Source of the DNA: MFD04580-c1 sp963702995
GTDB taxonomy: Bacteria > Planctomycetota > Phycisphaerae > Tepidisphaerales > Tepidisphaeraceae
DNA length: 64,000 nucleotides
Assembly (NCBI GenBank): GCA_963702995.1
Contig: OY969783.1
Coordinates: forward strand, 5,208,001-5,272,000
Direction: 5' to 3'
Below the pieces are notes generated by a model. The model worked only from the letters and a program-made list of their open reading frames with translations. It was not told the origin of the DNA and did not search any database. This document shows, piece after piece, positions 62,493-64,000 of the stretch. The translations under genes were made by a program, and so were the position numbers. The first letter of the stretch is position 1. Each line of letters opens with the position of its first letter.

Positions 62493-63371
62493 ATGTCATC
62501 GTTCGATCTCTATCAGACCGTCACCGATCAAATCGTCACCATGCTGGAGGCGGGCGTTGTCCCCTGGCGTTCACCGATCCTCGGCCGCTCAAAGGCCGGG
62601 CATCCGAAGAACCTCCACACCGGCAAGCAATACCGGGGCGTCAACACGTTCCTGCTCGCGTTCACCGCCTTCGCGAAGGGTTACGGCTCTTCCTACTGGA
62701 TGACCTACCGACAGGCGATGGAACGCGGCGGGAATGTCCGCAAGGGTGAGAAGTCTTCAATGGTCGTTTTCTGGAAGCAGTACGAGACCAAGGACAAGCA
62801 GACGGGCGACCCTGTCCGCGTGCCCGTGCTCCGCTATTACAACGTGTTCAACGCCGAGCAGATGGAAGGCATCGAGATCCCCGACGCGGTAAAGTTCGAA
62901 CCGCTCGACTTCAAACCCATCGAATCGGCCGAGCAGCTCGCAGCCGGTTACCTTGGCGGGCCGGCCGTTGGCCATGACGGCGGCCAGCAGGCGTTCTATC
63001 GTCCGGCAACCGACACCGTCCACATGCCCGACCGCACCCGGTTTGCATCCGTCGAGGAATATTACTCGACGCTGTTTCACGAGCTGTCGCACTCGACCGG
63101 GCATAGCTCGCGGCTTGATCGCAAGCTCGACACCTCGCCCAAACCGTTTGGATCACCCGACTACGGCAAGGAGGAGCTTGTCGCGGAAATGTCCGCGGCG
63201 TTCCTTTGTTCTTACGCCGGCATTCAGCCGACCGTGATCGGCAACCAGGCCGCCTATCTCGCGGGATGGCTCAAGCAGCTCAAGTCGGACAAGAAACTTG
63301 TGGTTTCCGCCGCCGGTCAGGCCCAGCGTTCCGCCGACTGGATTCGCGGTGAACGCGGCGAGACGGAATAA
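62493..63371 (+). CDS. ArdC-like antirestriction protein
   Basis: 292 residues from ATG 62493 (CGGAGAGGC upstream). The N-terminal ssDNA-binding domain starts SFDLYQTVTDQIVTMLEAGV and contains PWRSP and NTFLLAFTAFAKGYGSSYW. The C-terminal metallopeptidase-like domain has HELSHSTGH (residues 196-204, HExxH), followed by the third ligand region KEELVAEMSAAFL. ArdC-type proteins bind the incoming single strand during conjugation and protect it from restriction. A strong terminator follows. Confidence 0.9.
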   Translation: MSSFDLYQTVTDQIVTMLEAGVVPWRSPILGRSKAGHPKNLHTGKQYRGVNTFLLAFTAFAKGYGSSYWMTYRQAMERGGNVRKGEKSSMVVFWKQYETKDKQTGDPVRVPVLRYYNVFNAEQMEGIEIPDAVKFEPLDFKPIESAEQLAAGYLGGPAVGHDGGQQAFYRPATDTVHMPDRTRFASVEEYYSTLFHELSHSTGHSSRLDRKLDTSPKPFGSPDYGKEELVAEMSAAFLCSYAGIQPTVIGNQAAYLAGWLKQLKSDKKLVVSAAGQAQRSADWIRGERGETE

Positions 63372-63397
63372 GCTTCGCTCAGAATGTCGCCGAATCG

Positions 63398-63429
63398 CTG
63401 CCGCGTCTCTTAAATGACGCGGCAGTTTT
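63398..63429 (+). terminator. Rho-independent terminator of the ardC-like gene
   Basis: Stem CTGCCGCGTC (63398-63407), loop TCTTAAAT, stem GACGCGGCAG (63416-63425), then TTTT (63426-63429). The stem is ten perfect pairs. It lies 27 bp after the stop codon. Confidence 0.88.
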
Positions 63430-63536
63430 CGTTGCCAGGGCGGCATCGATGGCGGAGGCGTTTTGTTGCGCTCGGCGCGCGGGTAAGACAATCTGCGGAA
63501 AGCATATCGGCCAGTCGCCTTTGCGCAGGCAATTGC

Positions 63537-64000
63537 CTACTGAAACCTGAACGACAAGGCGCAAAGGCCCGCCGTTCCGTTTCCGTTAACCGTAGAGCTC
63601 GTCGCATAGGTAAGCGCGGTCGAGTCATAGCAGGTCGTGGCCGTATAGCCTGAAGCACCTGCCACACCGTTAGACTGGGCAATAGCGCCTGCATTCAGGT
63701 AGTTGACCTGCGTGGTGCCCGTGGTCGGGAAACCATCATCCACCTTTTTGTCGATCGTATAAGCCTGCAATACGCTCATCGCGGGCGTGCCGCTTAGTAC
63801 ACCTGCAGCCACCGAAGTGTCCAACATGCCTACCAGCCCGTAATAGTTGTAACCGGCGGACTCATACACATAGAAATAGTTGGCGCGTCCAAGCTTTGCC
63901 GCCGGGAAGCAGGTGGCAAGCTGAGTTGAGTTAGGGCTTGGGGCGGCAGTCGGCGTGATAAGTGAACCGGTGCCCCCGAATGAGCCTTCGATCAGATTGA
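63537..64000 (-). CDS. Prepilin-like protein 2, truncated at window edge
   Basis: The minus strand is open from the window edge to the stop at 63537; the N-terminus lies beyond 64000. The visible part reads NLIEGSFGGTGS, FPAAKLGRANYFYVYESAGYNYYG, YTIDKKVDDGFPTTGTTQVNYL and ends CALSFRFQ. It is clearly related to the pilin at 56350-57264, with the same order of motifs and C-terminal CALSF[RE]FQ. The prepilin start would be expected about 150 residues upstream, outside the window. Confidence 0.8.
   Translation of the reverse strand, partial: NLIEGSFGGTGSLITPTAAPSPNSTQLATCFPAAKLGRANYFYVYESAGYNYYGLVGMLDTSVAAGVLSGTPAMSVLQAYTIDKKVDDGFPTTGTTQVNYLNAGAIAQSNGVAGASGYTATTCYDSTALTYATSSTVNGNGTAGLCALSFRFQ

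Larger units (their letters stand above)
39476..64000. mobile_element. Integrative conjugative/mobilizable element, left end in window
   Basis: From the tRNA-like junction rightward, the genes encode a serine recombinase, coupling ATPase, ParB-like protein, MobF relaxase, ArdC-like protein and tyrosine recombinase, with toxin-antitoxin, adhesin, pilin and NTPase cargo. Codon use is less G+C-extreme than to the left, and no gene is frameshifted, in contrast to the left part. No mating-pair-formation (VirB/Tra) genes are seen. The right end is not in the window: the last gene is cut by the edge. Whether everything to 64000 belongs to a single element, or the tyrosine recombinase marks a nested one, cannot be settled here. 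Confidence 0.75.

Overview
The window is high-G+C DNA (most third codon positions are G or C) from what looks like a planctomycete, possibly of the class Phycisphaerae. The clues are an LEGRRMF-type N-terminal motif on a secreted protein (5321-7575), a PilM-type pilus platform followed by two unfamiliar membrane proteins, futalosine-pathway menaquinone synthesis (mqnC), mreBCD, gatC/gatA, FkbM and Gfo/Idh enzymes, and many short palindromic intergenic repeats. The phylum call is inference; no rRNA or complete tRNA gene is present.

Chromosomal part (1 to about 39475). In order: a truncated Pro/Ala-rich TonB-like protein; a LOG-family phosphoribohydrolase; an unusual P-loop kinase-like plus deoxyribosyltransferase-like protein; a secreted beta-propeller; a secreted carbohydrate-binding protein; a secreted esterase-like protein; an acetyltransferase; a Tat-exported chlorite-dismutase-family protein; the tRNA methylthiotransferase mtaB; a three-gene PilM-type operon (13924-19856); gatC; a dicarboxylate symporter; mqnC; a small membrane protein; an orphan DNA methyltransferase beside a LuxR-type regulator; mreB-mreC-mreD; flgM; an FAD oxidoreductase; a 38-residue lipoprotein; a HAD phosphatase; gatA; a ferredoxin; an FkbM methyltransferase; a Gfo/Idh oxidoreductase; and a multi-pass glycosyltransferase. 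Eight of these genes are interrupted by small frameshifts (12 sites), nearly all repairable by one G or C. This suggests sequence errors more than gene decay, because essential genes such as gatA are affected.

Mobile part (about 39476 to beyond 64000). Codon use is visibly less extreme and no frameshifts are seen. It starts at a tRNA 3' end fragment that overlaps the stop codon of a large serine recombinase. It carries a coupling ATPase (VirD4/TraD type), a ParB-like protein, a MobF/TraI relaxase-helicase, an ArdC-like antirestriction protein, a tyrosine recombinase and several small island proteins. This is the DNA-processing set of an integrative conjugative or mobilizable element. No mating-pore genes are seen inside the window, so the rest may lie beyond the right edge or be supplied in trans.

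Element cargo. A 1259-residue STAND/NACHT-type NTPase with a C-terminal helical repeat region is the best candidate for an undescribed defence protein; it is followed by an unrecognised 243-residue protein. There are three toxin-antitoxin-type loci: an AbrB-type antitoxin with a PIN toxin behind an 18-bp-phased operator, and an operon of FitA-like antitoxin, PIN toxin, a 64-residue helical protein and an orphan Phd antitoxin. A two-partner-secretion-type adhesin and two paralogous prepilin-like proteins complete the cargo. Three element operons share an ATAATTCT promoter-like motif.
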